Below, piece by piece: positions 26,708 to 35,556 of a stretch of 64,000 nucleotides of DNA; position 1 is the stretch's first letter, and each line of letters starts with the position of its first letter. The position numbers were made by a program, and so were the translations under genes. The notes beneath the pieces were generated by a model. That model was not told where the DNA came from. It did not search any database and was given only the letters and a program-made list of their open reading frames with translations. Source of the DNA: Chitinophaga rhizosphaerae (lineage in GTDB: Bacteria > Bacteroidota > Bacteroidia > Chitinophagales > Chitinophagaceae); contig NZ_RXLO01000009.1 in NCBI RefSeq assembly GCF_003958645.1, forward strand, positions 124,001-188,000, in the 5' to 3' direction.

Positions 26708-28151
26708 ATGCGGTTCCTCCGTCTTCTGATGGGTTTGCGGGCCGTTCCGGGAAATCGCCCGGTTCTCGCCGCGGCGTGGGGAAATCGCCCAGTTCTACCC
26801 TGCAAAGTTCGATGCCCGGATCGTCATAAATAACGGTTACGTTGGATTGGGGTATGCGCAGCATGATGGCCACCTGCTCGCGGAATAAATTGAAATGCCG
26901 CAGGCGGGCCGCTTCCGCGGGATTGTTCATGATGCCGCCCCCTACGTCGCGGAAGCCTCTGCGGCCGCCGGTGGCGTAGTTCGTTCCATTGGTGGTAAAA
27001 TATTCTTCGGCATTGCCGATCATGTGACCGAATTCGTGGGTGATGTCTGTCCTGTCTGCCGTTCCCCAATCCGTCATGCTCGACGTTCCGCCCACGCCCG
27101 CGCGCCCGCCGGTGGTGCCGCCGGCGCCTTGCGGGTTGATGGAATAATGTGCGTCGGCCGCTCTCCGCTGCCACTGAATATCCACATGGATGGGCATTTT
27201 GCATGGGCCGAGCCTGGAGTGCACGGGCTGTATCCGAAGGTACATATGGTTGCTCCATCTGCTCTCGATCGCCGCGGCCCAGGCTCTTTGTACAGCAGGC
27301 GTGGCCGTGGAATGGAGGCGCATGATGAGATTGGCCCGTCCGCGCAGCGCGTCCAGCACAATGTTGAATTTCGATGTCCAGCTGAAAGTACCGTTCCAGG
27401 CGGCGTAAGCGGCGGGCGCACCGGAAATGGTTTCCGTGCGCGCTTCAGACACCTCGCGCGATTGCCGCAGGCGGAACGGCCATTGGTAACGTTGGATCTT
27501 TTTACGTGCCAGCGTCCCCCGCTGCTGCACCACGTGCGTGAGCTCGTGCGCCAGCAACTGGCGGCCGGCATGGCTGTGGGGCGCGTACTCCCCGTCATTG
27601 AAGAAAATATCGTTGCCGGTGGTGAAGGCCCTGGCGCTGAGGTTCCTGCTGAGCTGGCCGGCGTCTCCGCCGGTATGCACGCGCACATTCCCGAAATCGC
27701 TGCCGAAGCGGTCCTCCATGAACCCGCGCGTTTCGGCGGGCATGGGCTGCCCACCGCCTCGCATGCCGTTGATGGCGCTTTCCGTTCCCGCGCCCACGGC
27801 CGGCGCCGGTGTGTCCCCGGAACGCTGGGCCTCTTCTTCCCCTTCGCAGGCTGCGCATTTGCGTTGTGCTGCGGGCGCCGTTACCGGTGTGATCCGGTCT
27901 GCCAGGGGCATGCGATGCAACTTTTCGTCTTCCTGTTCGCAGGCGGCGCATTTCCGCTGCACGGTAACGCCCGCTCCGCCGAAATGACCCTGGGGCGCAG
28001 GCATCCGCATCACGTGGTCGGCCATCGCATCTGCCTCTTTCTCATGTGCGTCTCCCGGCTCGTTCACGGCGAGTTTGGCCTGGAAGAACGGCATCCCGCG
28101 CGGGGCGGCAGCATGAGCGGCCACCGGGGTCGCGCTTTTTTCCTTTTTCAT
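26700..28151 (-). CDS. eCIS-associated DUF4157 protein with second metzincin-like protease site
   Basis: 483 residues, no signal peptide. The N-terminus (PFFQAKLAVNEPGD, EADAMADHVM) and two CxxC knuckles (C68-C71, C99-C102 in QRKCAACE) echo the 1316-residue protein. The DUF4157 domain has HELTH at 202-206. Unusually, the C-terminal half carries a second zinc motif, THEFGHMIGNAEEY (H372, E373, H376, with E382 as likely third ligand), plus a GGGIMNN turn at 405-410 resembling the metzincin Met-turn. It is a candidate protease effector. Alternatively one or both sites process cargo during loading. It overlaps the AAA+ gene. Confidence 0.85.
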   Translation of the reverse strand: MKKEKSATPVAAHAAAPRGMPFFQAKLAVNEPGDAHEKEADAMADHVMRMPAPQGHFGGAGVTVQRKCAACEQEDEKLHRMPLADRITPVTAPAAQRKCAACEGEEEAQRSGDTPAPAVGAGTESAINGMRGGGQPMPAETRGFMEDRFGSDFGNVRVHTGGDAGQLSRNLSARAFTTGNDIFFNDGEYAPHSHAGRQLLAHELTHVVQQRGTLARKKIQRYQWPFRLRQSREVSEARTETISGAPAAYAAWNGTFSWTSKFNIVLDALRGRANLIMRLHSTATPAVQRAWAAAIESRWSNHMYLRIQPVHSRLGPCKMPIHVDIQWQRRAADAHYSINPQGAGGTTGGRAGVGGTSSMTDWGTADRTDITHEFGHMIGNAEEYFTTNGTNYATGGRRGFRDVGGGIMNNPAEAARLRHFNLFREQVAIMLRIPQSNVTVIYDDPGIELCRVELGDFPTPRREPGDFPERPANPSEDGGTAYA

Positions 28152-28172
28152 CCGGATGCATTTTAAGTTTCA

Positions 28173-28218
28173 TCAAAAGCCGCACGCCACATGGGCGCGC
28201 GGCTTCATGAGTCCTCCT
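28173..28218 (-). promoter_or_regulatory. Hairpin with overlapping 11-codon leader ORF ahead of the DUF4157/AAA+ genes
   Basis: A GC-rich hairpin (AGCCGC..CGCC stem, 28179-28204) is followed on the minus strand by TTTTG. It sits between the VWA gene and the 483-residue DUF4157 gene and could act as an intra-operon terminator or attenuator. Fully inside it is a mini-ORF, MKPRAHVACGF, with ATG at 28208 and stop at 28173. It is preceded by a perfect AGGAGG at 28218-28213, which is unusual in Bacteroidota. Whether the peptide is made is unknown. Confidence 0.45.
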
Positions 28219-28257
28219 GTGATAAAAGGGCGCCGGCATGCCTGCCAGCCTTCCCTC

Positions 28258-30594
28258 CTATTTTTTCTTTCTGCGCAGCAGCAGGAACAGGATGATGATG
28301 ACCAGCAACAGCAGCAGCCAGATCAGCCACTGCGGCAGCCCCATCACCGATCCCGGCTCCCTGCCCGCGTTTTCGAGCTTGCCGGTATAGATTTCGTGGC
28401 CCGCCACAACGAGTTTCGTTTCCTCTTCGATCTTTCCACCGAAGGTGATCGTATAACTACCGTCCTGGTGGTCTACCACGCTTTGAATCGTGATGTTGGG
28501 ATTGGTTACGGAGAAGGCGTTCCCCATGGCGGGGCCCAGATACCTTCCGTAGCTGGTGATCGGCCGGAAAGTCATCACCAGCGTACCGTTCACGATTTGC
28601 GTCGCTACGTTGGACGCTGCCATGTCCACATCTCCGAAGGCAACATACACCGCTTCGGTGAACGTGCGCTCCAGTTTGCCCATGGCGGGTGTTTCCGCCG
28701 TTACGAAATACACGATCTGATACACGCCGGCAACTTTCAGGCTGTCGAAAGTGCCTTCGTATTTTCCGTCGGCCACATGGCTGAGGGTTACGATGTTGCT
28801 ATTGCCTTTGAACTGGGCGCGGAAGGCGGAATCCTTCATCAGCTCTTCCCATTTCTGCACGCCGGGCGAAGTGGAATCCGCCGCGTTGGGCTTGATGATA
28901 AGCGCATTGCGGGCCAGCACGTCGCCCACATCGTCTCCAGGCCCGATCACCGCTGCTTTAACGATAGCGCCGGTCAGCGGGATCTGCAGGCGCGTGAGGT
29001 TTACGGTCAGCTTCAGCTGGTTCTTCACGCGGGGAGTTTTGGGAGCGAAGGCACTGGTAATGTCTACATAATGGTCGTCTGCCACTACGTTGAGGCCCAG
29101 GCGGAGGGATTTCGGAACGTTGGCCGCCACATGTGTGGCCGCCACGCCGATCACCGGTTCAAAATAAGCCACTTCCCAATCTCCGCCCGATGTCAGCGTA
29201 TCTTCATTCGCGCCGAAATCGAACACGAGGAGGAAGTTGCGGGTGGAATTGCCCACATAGCTCAGACGGGCTTTCTGTGCAATGTTCAAACCATTTTTCT
29301 TTACTTCGATCAGCTGACGGAGGTAAGGCAGCTGGGTGGAAGAGAAGTGCATGTTACCGGTGAATTCCAGTACCAGTTTGGGTACATCTTTGTTCAGCGA
29401 GAATTTCGCCAGTTCGGTACGCCCGGCGCTGGATACGAATTTCACGGAAGAGGTTACCAGCTGGGGACTGAATTCGGACAGCATATTGATGAACTGCTGC
29501 GTGAAGCCGCTACCCATGCTGAGCGAGCCATCGTCGTCTCCGCCGGGCTGCGCCGTATAGTCGATCCCGTTCAGGGTGGTATTGTATTTCCCGCGGTTGT
29601 TGTTGGCGAGGTTCATGAGTACGGTATGGTATTCTCCGGCGGGGCTGCCGATGCCGATCGTGGCGATCTTGATGCCGCCCGCGCCACCGGGGAACGGCGG
29701 CTGGCCTTCAATACCGTTTCCTTCGGTCAACACATAGGGATGGATGTTCTGTTCCCCGTCCGTGAACAATAAAATGCCGCGGGCGCGTTGGGGCGTATTG
29801 AGTTTCCCCACGGCTTCCTTCATGCCCAGGCCTATCGCGGTCATATCGGCAGGGTTTACGGTGGCCAGCTCACCTGTCACGATCGCCGGGAGGCCAGCGT
29901 CAACGTCTTTCAGGACGCCGCAGCAGGGCGAAACCGGAGATACATCGGTATGGAAATACACGATCCCCAGGCGGCTCCCGGGAATGGCGTGTTCCTTGTA
30001 CATATTGGAGAAATTGGACACGGCATCTTTCAACGCCTGCCAGCGCGATGGCGAAGTGGGCTCGCCGCTCGTTTTCGAAGTCATACTGCCCGAACGGTCG
30101 AGCACGAGCACGAGATCGAGCGGATACACGGCTTCGAAAATCACCTTGATCTGCGCGGAATTGACGGCGATATCCGGAGAAGGATTGTCGACATCACGCA
30201 CGCGGATATTGATTTCCCAGGCACCCGCCACCAGCGGCGTTCCTTCCACCGACATAACGCCGGTTGCAGGGGTAGTGGCCCCTTCTTCCGCCGGAAACTT
30301 GCCTTTCCAGCCGTCTTTCTTGAAACCGAATTCCCCGGGATCAGGACCGGAAAGGCCCGGAGGCGTCGGGTCCTGGATCGTCCATTGCACCTGGCCCAAC
30401 GCACCGCCCACACCGATGGTGATAGACATGGGCGGAATGGGGTCGCCGACTTTCACCGCCGGCAAATTGATCGTCTGCGACGAACCGATGTTGACGGTGT
30501 ACTGGCTGAAAACCAGGCTGGGGAAAATGAGCATCAGCAATAAACCGAGAAGGTTCCTGCCACGCTTCCAAACAATGTAATTGGGAGTCTTCAT
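28258..30594 (-). CDS. Membrane-anchored von Willebrand factor A protein in the eCIS block
   Basis: 778 residues. A signal peptide (LLGLLLMLIFPSLVFSQ), an Ig-like region (about 30-155), a VWA domain from about 157 with a complete MIDAS start DRSGS (D166, S168, S170) and ILLFTDGEQN, further beta-rich domains, and a single C-terminal membrane helix followed by RRKKK. The bulk should face the periplasm or outside, anchored in the inner membrane. VWA domains bind ligands through Mg2+ at the MIDAS. No catalytic motif is visible. It is unusual for an eCIS, whose other proteins lack signal peptides, and may tether, sense or receive the particle, which is an inference. Confidence 0.82.
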   Translation of the reverse strand: MKTPNYIVWKRGRNLLGLLLMLIFPSLVFSQYTVNIGSSQTINLPAVKVGDPIPPMSITIGVGGALGQVQWTIQDPTPPGLSGPDPGEFGFKKDGWKGKFPAEEGATTPATGVMSVEGTPLVAGAWEINIRVRDVDNPSPDIAVNSAQIKVIFEAVYPLDLVLVLDRSGSMTSKTSGEPTSPSRWQALKDAVSNFSNMYKEHAIPGSRLGIVYFHTDVSPVSPCCGVLKDVDAGLPAIVTGELATVNPADMTAIGLGMKEAVGKLNTPQRARGILLFTDGEQNIHPYVLTEGNGIEGQPPFPGGAGGIKIATIGIGSPAGEYHTVLMNLANNNRGKYNTTLNGIDYTAQPGGDDDGSLSMGSGFTQQFINMLSEFSPQLVTSSVKFVSSAGRTELAKFSLNKDVPKLVLEFTGNMHFSSTQLPYLRQLIEVKKNGLNIAQKARLSYVGNSTRNFLLVFDFGANEDTLTSGGDWEVAYFEPVIGVAATHVAANVPKSLRLGLNVVADDHYVDITSAFAPKTPRVKNQLKLTVNLTRLQIPLTGAIVKAAVIGPGDDVGDVLARNALIIKPNAADSTSPGVQKWEELMKDSAFRAQFKGNSNIVTLSHVADGKYEGTFDSLKVAGVYQIVYFVTAETPAMGKLERTFTEAVYVAFGDVDMAASNVATQIVNGTLVMTFRPITSYGRYLGPAMGNAFSVTNPNITIQSVVDHQDGSYTITFGGKIEEETKLVVAGHEIYTGKLENAGREPGSVMGLPQWLIWLLLLLVIIILFLLLRRKKK

Positions 30595-30617
30595 GATATG
30601 TGTGTTTTAAAAAATTT

Positions 30618-32231
30618 TCATATCCAGTTTACGGCCAGCAACTGCTCCATCCATGACAGCCGTACCATCGAGCAACTCCACGGCAACCGGTTGATCAGCA
30701 CATCCTGCGCACGTTTCTCCATTTCCAGCTGCAGGCCGTCAGAAGCGGTCCGCAGCATGCCCGGGCGTTGCAGGAACCCTTCGCGCAAGCCGTCGCGGCC
30801 CGTGTTTTTCAGGGCGCTCCAATGGCTGAGCACGGCGTCGAGCAGTTCGTTGCAGGCGTCCAGCATGGCGGTGGTGGCGGGGGCGATGGCTTCGAGGGGT
30901 TCCTCCGGCGCCATGCCCGCCAGTACTTTATGGAAAACCAGCCGGTATTCGGGAAGGTCCGCATCGTTGTCTGACAGGTAACCGAGCAGGCGAACGGCGG
31001 TTTGCCGGCCGCCGGGCGCCCAATCCTTGCCTTCGCGGCAACCGGTGGCGGCAAAGAGTTCCGACAGGAAAGGATGCAACAGCACCAGGCCGGCGGCCTC
31101 CACGTATAGACCTTCCGCTTCGGGTATGATATCCGGTTCGGTAATTTTTTTTGAGGAGGGTGTCTTTCGGGGTTGGGGGTCAATATCCGGTTGATCCGGG
31201 CTTTTTCCGGGGGCGGATACGCGGGCATCGGGGGTAATTCTGATTTCGTCCTTCAGCCATTCTGATGTAAGGAAGGCTTGCAGTGACGGGCGTTTCACCT
31301 CCCGCTCGTTGTCTAACAGAAAGCTGCGCAGGCTTTTCGGGGTTTGATGTTGCGGGAAGATCCATTCCCATTGGTTTTGGCCGACTCCGGGTGTGGGGGG
31401 CAACTGCAACACGAGTGTCCAGTAGCGTTGGCGGAACGCGGGGAAGAATCCGGGGTACCCCTGCGCGGCGGTGCCCAGCCATTCCCATTCAGCCAGCAAT
31501 TCGGTGATATTCCAGCCTTTTGCCTCCGCTACCTTCAACAATACCGTGTCTTCCAAAGATTGTACGCAGCGGATGCACTCCGCGGAAATGAAAATATTAC
31601 CGGGGATGGAAGTTGCATTTCCCACCGCTTTTCCATCTTCTATCGCGTGCCGGATTTCACGTATATCCGATCCCGTTAGATGTTGCTGGAACGATTTGCC
31701 GAAAGCATCTTTCGCGTCTTCTGCAAACCACCATGGCAACCGGCCTTGTGCCAGGAAAAAGAGGAATGCGGCGAGCGGGGCGTCTTTCCCGTCCAGCAGC
31801 GCGGGGGGGAATTCGCGGCGGGGATCGTTTGCTGTGTTTTTCTCTCCGTTTGATGAAGGGTTAACCGTAGAGAAGGAATTTCTTTTTTCGGATGGCCGGG
31901 AGGAAGATTTTCCGGTGAAAGCGACGTTCCCCTGCGCGGAGGCTTCTTCCCGTTTCACCCGCAAACCTTGTACCAGCCGCTCCCGCAGTCGGTTTCCGGC
32001 TTCTTTTCTGAAAGCTTCCTTTCCACCGAAAACACCCAAATCGATTTCCAGCCGGTCGATCACCAGGTGTTCCCCGCTTCTGTCCGCCTCCCGGAAACAC
32101 GCTTCCAGCACAGGCAACAGCAGATCCCGGTGGAAATCCGCGGTAGTGCGGTCCCATTCCCAGGCCGGTTGCCCCGTCCGGGCCGTCAGCTCAAATAGCT
32201 GGCGATGGATCATATGACGGAGGTCATTCAT
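30618..32231 (-). CDS. Contractile injection system tape measure protein
   Basis: 537 residues. The N-terminus (HMIHRQLFELTA, then VIDRLEIDLGVF) and the C-terminal third (GLVLLHPFLSELFAATG, LLGYLSDND, LSHWSALKNTGRDGLREGF, INRLPWSCSMVRLSWMEQL) match the CIS tape-measure family of eCIS loci (Afp14-like). In the assembled particle it sets tube length. The middle (about 120-370) is low-conservation, acidic and rich in Ser/Lys/Pro, as expected for a length-variable part. Its start overlaps the stop of the second baseplate-J gene by eight bases. Confidence 0.92.
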   Translation of the reverse strand: MNDLRHMIHRQLFELTARTGQPAWEWDRTTADFHRDLLLPVLEACFREADRSGEHLVIDRLEIDLGVFGGKEAFRKEAGNRLRERLVQGLRVKREEASAQGNVAFTGKSSSRPSEKRNSFSTVNPSSNGEKNTANDPRREFPPALLDGKDAPLAAFLFFLAQGRLPWWFAEDAKDAFGKSFQQHLTGSDIREIRHAIEDGKAVGNATSIPGNIFISAECIRCVQSLEDTVLLKVAEAKGWNITELLAEWEWLGTAAQGYPGFFPAFRQRYWTLVLQLPPTPGVGQNQWEWIFPQHQTPKSLRSFLLDNEREVKRPSLQAFLTSEWLKDEIRITPDARVSAPGKSPDQPDIDPQPRKTPSSKKITEPDIIPEAEGLYVEAAGLVLLHPFLSELFAATGCREGKDWAPGGRQTAVRLLGYLSDNDADLPEYRLVFHKVLAGMAPEEPLEAIAPATTAMLDACNELLDAVLSHWSALKNTGRDGLREGFLQRPGMLRTASDGLQLEMEKRAQDVLINRLPWSCSMVRLSWMEQLLAVNWI

Positions 32232-35200
32232 TTTCAGCAGCAGCGGTTATATCATTCAAAACAGCCACCAGCGCATTACGCGGCGCCTGCAACTGTACAA
32301 CGTCCGTTTCATCGGTCAGCCACGCGTTCTGCCAGGCCAGCCAGGCCGTTTCGAAGCGCGTGAAACCCGGGGCGCCAACCGGAGCGCCCGGCAGCTCACG
32401 GTCTACCCAATAAATGCGCGGCAGTATATGCGCCGGGCAAGCCGTCCGCACCTGCTTTTCCGCGAACCGGCGGAATTCGGGGTCCCGGTATTTCGCCGGC
32501 ATGATCTCCTGTAAAGGACCGCCGCTGAAATCGTTAGCGTAACCAGACGGGAATACCACGCTCACCTGGAAAGAATAAGGGTCTTTCACATCGGGGATCA
32601 CCAGTTCCGGCGCAGGCGTATCGCCTGGCGCGAGCAGCAGGTGCTCCGTCAGGTAAAGCCCTTCACCGCTGAACAGGCGGTTCAGCATCGTCCAAATTTC
32701 GCGCACGCGCGCCTTTGCGGCGTCCATCGTCGGCAAGGCAGCCGCAGAAACCGCCAGCACCGTGTCGGCCGATTGCATCAATTGTACATTGAAGGCATTC
32801 CCCGCCGGAACGATGCGGTAGTTTTCCAGCTTCAATCCCTTTTTCAAAGCCAGCCGGATGCCGCTTTCCGCCGCAGCCACCGCTGCGGGATCGTTTGCTC
32901 CGGTATATACACCTTCACTAACGAGCAAAACCGTTCCTGCATGAACAGCTGCCGAAAACAGCCGGAATTTCTTTTGAATGGGCGGCGGCTCGTCGAACAC
33001 TTCGAAGTAATCCATAAAAGGCGCCAGCAGCGGCCTTTTCTCCTGCACCACGATTTCCAGCAAATGGCTCAGTTTCCTTTCCAGCGGCGAAAGCGCGAAC
33101 CGTTGCCAGTGGCCGCGGACTGCCGCGGTAATGGCTGCGATGTCTGCATTGGCCGTAGGAACGTCGGGGTACTGCGCCACGGAACGACCGTACGGCGGCG
33201 CATCGGGATGTTCACGCAATTGCAGGTGGAACGGCGCGGCGCCGGGCTGCGGAGCCAGCCCTTCGCTGTAGCGCGCCAGGCTCATCGCAGCGGCCGCCTG
33301 CATGAAGGCTTTCATCGCCGTTTCTCGGGCGTGGGCGGAAGTAGGCTCCTCTTCGGCGGTATATCCGCGCAGCAATGGTTGCCCCGCGGCGTTGAGGACC
33401 GTCCAGTTGTATTGCCCGGCCGACAACGTAATATCTACCAGCGAATCCTGCATCCAGACCGGGTTCCCGAAAGATTGCGCCCTGTGCCGGCTCAACACCG
33501 GCAATGCGTAATAAAATGCGGATTTCTCCCGGATGAGCTGCAACGACGCTTTTTCCATCTGCGACTGCTGATGTGCCAGCAAATCTCCCAGCAATAACGG
33601 CGTAGCCTCGTCTGGCTGCAACGCGTCATGGAACGCGAAACTGGACGTATCGTTCATATTCTCCCCGAATGCGGCCAGCAGGTGATTCAACACCCGGTTC
33701 CTCCTTTGCTGGAACTGGACGGGCGTTTCCGCCGCCGTTTGCAATGCGTTCTGATAACCGTCTCCCAGGATCAGCTGCGACTGGGGCAGTTGCGGCAGCG
33801 GCTGGTTGAAAATGGTACGGTCGATGTCGGGACTGGCGGAGAAGAAAGAATTGAGGTTGGCGAGCTGACTGGTCAATCCCGCCGTCAACTGTTCGAAAAA
33901 CAGCATGTAGCCCTGCAACTGCAACGCCTGCGCCTTTCGCAGCGTAGTCGCGGAATCGGGTAGGCCAGCGGAGCCCACGCCATACACCAGCGGCAAATCT
34001 TCCTGGATAGGATAATAATCCTTCACGGAAAAATTTTCACCGGCAGGCAGCGCCAGGTCGTCGCCCGTACCCAGACTGCCGTTCAGCCAATCGTCTTTCA
34101 GTTGTTCCACGCGGGCCAGCACCTGTTCCCAATCGTACGGAACGGGAATCCCGTTCCGGAATAAGGTAATGCGTGATTTGGAATAGCTCAGATGCGGGAT
34201 GTGTTGCTGGCTGTTGGCGAGGCACAGGGTATCGCGGGCGGTTTCGGTGACGATGCGGTTATCAATGTACAAAGACATGCCAAGGCTGAGCACCGACACG
34301 ATCCTCCGTTCGTTCACGTTCTCGCGGACGTTCACGTCTTCGTTGCCGGCGTTGCGGTGGCGGAGGATGATGCGCAGGATGTCGGAGCTGAACAGGCGTT
34401 CCGGGAGGTTCGTGGCTACGAGGGTTTCATCGGGAAGAAATCCCCCGTGCAGCGGCGGCCCTTCAAACAGCTCGTCTACCGGAACATCGGCCCCCATCTC
34501 CGAAATCCCCCTGATCACGGCCACCGGCGTAATATGCTGGTCGATGTTGAACAGGATCGATGCGATCAGTTCTTCCGGCGCTACGCCCGCATTGATCTCG
34601 ATCCCCGCCGCTATGGCCACTTCCTGCAGCCGAACGGGCTTGAAAGTGGCGAAGCGCTCGCAAAGGTTCCGGTATCCGCGCATGTAGACTTCCACCGTGC
34701 GGACAGCCGTAGATGCGGCGATCACCCAGCGGTTGTACTGTTTGAGGAGCGATTGGTCGGCCGGGGAATTGTCTCCCAGGGTGGAAATATGCGTTTGCAG
34801 CGCCTGCAGCACCTTCGGCACCTGTTGCAGCGGGTCCTCCAGTGGCGTATTGATCTGCACCACTATTACCAGCTCCGTCACCGAAGCGGCGGGCGGCTGG
34901 TAATTGACGTTTATGCGTGCGAGGTAGGAAGTGGAATTCTCGATCAGCGCCCAGTTCGCCCCGCCGCCCAAATCCTGGAACGTGACGGTTTGCAGCTGGA
35001 TGTCGGTGCTGAACGGCCGAACGGCCGCTTCGTCCCAAAACGGCAGCGCCACGTCTATCGAAACATTGACGATCTGCGGCGGATCGGGCGGGGTGCTCAC
35101 GTCTACGTTCAGCTGCACGTTGAAGGTATTGGTGTTGAGCTGCTTGTCTTCGAATTCGAGGAGCACTTTCAACAATCCCCCCAGCGTAGCGTCTACCGGA

Positions 35201-35550
35201 AAAACCCACGCATTCCGCACCAGCGGATGATCGATGAGGGTTTTCCGGAAATCGTTGATGGTGAGCGGCGCCATGGGCAATACCACGCCCGGGGTGGGAC
35301 TTTCCTGTTCCTTCCCGCCGGCATCGCTTACGAGCAGGTCGCGCATGGGAATGCCGGCTTTGAGCCCCACTTCGGTGAGGGCATAGCAGCAGGCTTCCAG
35401 CAGCGTGATGCCGGGATCGCTGAGGTTGTGGTTCGTCCAGCTGGCGCCGGCCGCGGCTTGCAGCACTTTCAGTCCTTCTCCCCGCAACAGGTTGAAGTCC
35501 TGCCCTTTCATGGGAGGTGCGCCGGCCGGTATTTGCGTGATCGGTTCCAT
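32224..35550 (-). CDS. eCIS baseplate wedge protein, second baseplate-J-like (Afp12-like)
   Basis: 1108 residues, cytoplasmic. The N-terminus (HNLSDPGITLLEACCYALTE) is the conserved entry motif of baseplate-J-like wedge proteins of contractile systems. The remainder is long and variable, with a C-terminal domain typical of the larger second wedge protein (LLLAPGDTPAPELVIPDVKD, then CPAHILPRIYWVD). It should join gp25 and the other J protein around the spike to build the six-fold baseplate. Position between fibre and tape-measure genes matches other eCIS loci. Confidence 0.87.
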   Translation of the reverse strand: MEPITQIPAGAPPMKGQDFNLLRGEGLKVLQAAAGASWTNHNLSDPGITLLEACCYALTEVGLKAGIPMRDLLVSDAGGKEQESPTPGVVLPMAPLTINDFRKTLIDHPLVRNAWVFPVDATLGGLLKVLLEFEDKQLNTNTFNVQLNVDVSTPPDPPQIVNVSIDVALPFWDEAAVRPFSTDIQLQTVTFQDLGGGANWALIENSTSYLARINVNYQPPAASVTELVIVVQINTPLEDPLQQVPKVLQALQTHISTLGDNSPADQSLLKQYNRWVIAASTAVRTVEVYMRGYRNLCERFATFKPVRLQEVAIAAGIEINAGVAPEELIASILFNIDQHITPVAVIRGISEMGADVPVDELFEGPPLHGGFLPDETLVATNLPERLFSSDILRIILRHRNAGNEDVNVRENVNERRIVSVLSLGMSLYIDNRIVTETARDTLCLANSQQHIPHLSYSKSRITLFRNGIPVPYDWEQVLARVEQLKDDWLNGSLGTGDDLALPAGENFSVKDYYPIQEDLPLVYGVGSAGLPDSATTLRKAQALQLQGYMLFFEQLTAGLTSQLANLNSFFSASPDIDRTIFNQPLPQLPQSQLILGDGYQNALQTAAETPVQFQQRRNRVLNHLLAAFGENMNDTSSFAFHDALQPDEATPLLLGDLLAHQQSQMEKASLQLIREKSAFYYALPVLSRHRAQSFGNPVWMQDSLVDITLSAGQYNWTVLNAAGQPLLRGYTAEEEPTSAHARETAMKAFMQAAAAMSLARYSEGLAPQPGAAPFHLQLREHPDAPPYGRSVAQYPDVPTANADIAAITAAVRGHWQRFALSPLERKLSHLLEIVVQEKRPLLAPFMDYFEVFDEPPPIQKKFRLFSAAVHAGTVLLVSEGVYTGANDPAAVAAAESGIRLALKKGLKLENYRIVPAGNAFNVQLMQSADTVLAVSAAALPTMDAAKARVREIWTMLNRLFSGEGLYLTEHLLLAPGDTPAPELVIPDVKDPYSFQVSVVFPSGYANDFSGGPLQEIMPAKYRDPEFRRFAEKQVRTACPAHILPRIYWVDRELPGAPVGAPGFTRFETAWLAWQNAWLTDETDVVQLQAPRNALVAVLNDITAAAENE

Positions 35551-35556
35551 GATGTA

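Noticed and set aside
28042..28239. A 65-residue minus-strand frame overlapping the start of the 483-residue DUF4157 gene
   Set aside because: Overlaps a well-supported gene in another frame and has no features of its own. Only the 11-codon mini-ORF with AGGAGG, in the same region, was kept as a low-confidence regulatory element.
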